64,000 nucleotides of DNA, taken from NCBI GenBank assembly GCA_037179515.1, contig JAXCGZ010002355.1:1-64000 (forward strand), read 5' to 3'. Under the pieces are notes generated by a model that was not told where the DNA came from, searched no databases, and worked only from the letters and a program-made list of their open reading frames with translations. Position 1 is the stretch's first letter, and each line of letters opens with the position of its first letter. The stretch is from Halocaridina rubra (lineage: Eukaryota; Arthropoda; Malacostraca; Decapoda; Atyidae). A program made the position numbers and the translations under genes. Positions 61,634-64,000 of this stretch are shown in pieces.

Positions 61634-63325
61634 AAAGGAAAACCTCCTCCCCCAGTGCTGGTGGCCGTGATGTTCTTCAAGCAGCATCCCAAAATAGCTA
61701 AGTACTTGTAATTTCTATCCAGTGAGTAATGGGGCAAATATTTAAAGAAATTGAGGTCGGAGGGCTCCGCCATTTAACTTATAGTGATGCTTTGACTCAG
61801 CCACCCTGCATATACAAGAGAGTATGGCTTTAGTAAATTAATCAAAGTAGAATTTCTGTACCCATTACTAACTTGGATAATTTGTATCAATAGCTATAAG
61901 CAGTAATAAGCTCGATTTTTCTTATAATTGAACAATATAACGAGTAATTGCTTTTGAAGGGTGCTCCATTTATTTTTATTATTGCCTAAGTTAATTATTA
62001 AACAGGTAAAGGTATTGATTTTAATTGAAAAAATTTAATGTTCGTGTAATATTATTAAATTAATTTCTTAAAGCAAAAGTAGAGATATTTTACTGAGAAA
62101 TATTTGCGGAAAGTGACAGTGTTTACAAATAAAATATTAGTATCAGAGTTTTTATATACTCCGAAATGAGCGAAAGAAGTTTGTTGAGAAACGAGTTTGA
62201 ATCCGTTTTGAAGTCTTTTTATTTTTTTTTTATTCTTTTATCGCCTATGATTTCCAAGAAAGGAATGCGGAAATGACCAATCGATCTCTCAACTTCATTA
62301 TCATAAAGAAAGAAATGGTAATTGTACTGATTTTTTTTTATTTCAAAATACGTGTATGTCATATCCGATATAACGAGTTTTTGTTGTTCATTTAGACGTT
62401 ATGCAGGCTGGGAAAGAGAGAAGAATCAAATGGTTGCCACGATAGAGAGGTTAGGGTGTCGCCCTACCCCACCATAGTTGGGTAGTATTAGGGAGGACCT
62501 AGAACGGGTGAGGCAGTCATGTGACCCCCCTGGCCGCTCGCGAGTTCACGCAACAAACTCCTTCAGAGTGACGGAGTGGCCTCTCGGGGGAAATGCTTAG
62601 AGAGTGTGAGTGAGTGAGTGAGCGAGAGAACGAGTGTGACTGACCTGGGGTATCATGGGAGGGATGCTTTCGTGGGTGGAATCGCAAAAAGTTCGTTAGA
62701 AAGCAGGATGGGGAGAGGGTCCGGGAGGACTCTTCCCCTGTGTCACCTGTGTCGTAATGCAAGCCATATGAGCGTAGTTTTAATGTGAGGTGCTGTAGCC
62801 GTTGAGATATCTATTCAGAGATATTTTTGAGACAACGTGATTATCCAACTGCTCAGGTATGGCCGAGATGCAAACTTTATTTAATTTTATTTTTTTTTGT
62901 CCCGTACTCAGCCAACGAGATTATTATTCATTTTTCGAAAATTCCATGAAGGATATTAAGTGATAAAGGACGAGAATTTATGATCGATTTTTTTTATCTT
63001 TATTTCTAGCTGCAGTACTTTCATTATTTGTCCGAAAGAATATGCTAAATGGATAAAATAAAACTTTGAAATTTTAGCCATGATAATGTTTGTCATTATT
63101 ATTTCAGCTTGGTCATGAAGAAGGAAGTGCAAACTCATAAGAAATGCCAACAAGAATGTCACACAGCCGTTTCCTGTATTTGAAAGAGACGAAGTCGATC
63201 CAGAAACTGAAGAGACAGGGGATGGACAGTGCCTACACGCAAAACTCCCCTCAAAAGCTAGCCATCTAGTCCAGATGATAGATATTTAGCAGTATTTTGG
63301 ATAGGAAAAGAAGAGAGAGGTAATT
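61634..63325 (+). repeat. Second, inverted copy of the inferred LINE H 5' region
   Basis: Blocks match 43,566-41,870 in order: GGCCGTGATGxTCT, CAAAATAGCTAAGTACTTGTAA, GACTCAGCCA, CTTGGTCATGAAGAAGGAAG and AGCAGTATTTTGG. Clearly diverged, with indels. It leads, after (TA)n tracts, into an H ORF1. Confidence 0.7.
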
Positions 63326-63369
63326 CTGTTGAATAGTCACTCGAAAAAATTTAATTTTATCTCGTAGAA

Positions 63370-63658
<289 letters not shown>

Positions 63659-63660
63659 GG

Positions 63661-64000
63661 AAGTGGGAAAAGCTCTCAGGTCAAGAGCCTAGGTAATTTT
63701 CCAAGGTCTGAGTAACCCATCCTCCGGATAAGTCTCGTTCTTTGGTAATTGTAGGGGATTCACATGCAGATATGTAGACTGGAAACTCAGGCATAGAGTT
63801 AGAGGAAAATATTTTTTCCCTGGAGCAGGTATGAAGAAGGTGGGTGAGTCAATAAATAGCTGGATTGAGAAAAAAGATGTTGTTTATTTGATAGCTGGGG
63901 GAAATGACGTGCAGGATGGTAGAAGTGAAGAGCTGATTAGGTTGTATAGACAAGCCCTGGATAAGATCAGGAAAAGGGGTGCAGTTCCTGTGATGTGTGG
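63661..64000 (+). pseudogene. LINE H copy 2 ORF1 fragment (SGNH esterase), runs off the window
   Basis: It matches 41,343-41,004 of the minus-strand ORF1: SGKSSQVKS, then the Ser-block region (VIVGDSHADM, frame-shifted by one missing base near 63,764), FFPGAGMKKVGESINSWIEK, LIAGGNDVQDGRSEELIRLY and KIRKKGAVPVMCG at the window end. The Asn block GGNN reads GGND. The N-terminus is replaced by (TA)n. It is a pseudogene, and ORF2 should follow beyond 64,000. Confidence 0.88.

Overview
The window looks like intergenic DNA from a large, repeat-rich invertebrate genome, most likely a decapod crustacean. That assignment is inference. It rests on the mix of CR1-type and RNase H-bearing LINEs, Ty3/gypsy elements and very long (TA)n and (GA)n arrays, and on a CR1 3' tail of a kind I associate with decapods. 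No intact single-copy host gene was recognised. Almost everything that codes is transposon-derived, and most of it is nested.

Left part (1-22,722, mostly minus strand). This is a tandem arrangement of a Ty3/gypsy-like LTR retrotransposon, here called E: a partial internal region (3,269-5,032), a shared LTR (5,033-9,393), a full internal region (9,394-15,729) and a second LTR (15,730-22,722). After removing nested insertions the two LTRs are 1,939 and 1,941 bp. E has the domain order protease-integrase-RT-RNase H, which is the Ty1/copia order and is known in gypsy relatives only in the Gmr1-like group. LINE A copies sit in the E1 gag (1-3,268) and in the left LTR (5,385-7,799; target duplication ACAGGAC). 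A second gypsy element, F (16,457-21,503; 178-bp LTRs; target duplication GGTTA), sits in the right LTR.

Middle part (22,723-44,740). A decayed hAT transposase gene is split in two. Its 5' piece (22,723-23,560) and 3' piece (44,408-44,740) are separated by a 20.8-kb segment bounded by 372-bp direct repeats with TG...CA ends and a 4-bp target duplication, CTGG. The reading frame resumes across the gap. Inside the segment are long (TA)n arrays, a polyubiquitin fragment, LINE B1 (minus strand, I/R1-like with RNase H), LINE C nested in the 5' UTR of B1, a tRNA-like SINE candidate, and LINE H (CR1 type, with an SGNH-esterase ORF1 and a 1,030-residue EN-RT ORF2). No gag-pol belonging to the 372-bp repeats was found.

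Right part (44,741-64,000). LINE B2 (45,343-51,880, plus strand) is a near full-length relative of B1 with 5'-UTR tandem monomers. Next come four LINE A copies on the minus strand (52,164-60,024), one of them embedded in a (TATG)n array, and a 300-bp plus-strand A fragment (61,142-61,444). Last is a second, inverted copy of the H 5' region and ORF1 (61,634 to the window end), in which the first part of ORF1 is replaced by (TA)n.

The most notable observations are the inverted pol order of E, the 20.8-kb LTR-bounded insertion in the hAT gene, ORF2 frames in two LINE families that lack any AUG before the endonuclease domain and lie in the -1 frame (family A with a canonical slippery heptamer), and repeated loss of catalytic aspartates at CpG sites. 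All readings were made by eye, without database searches.
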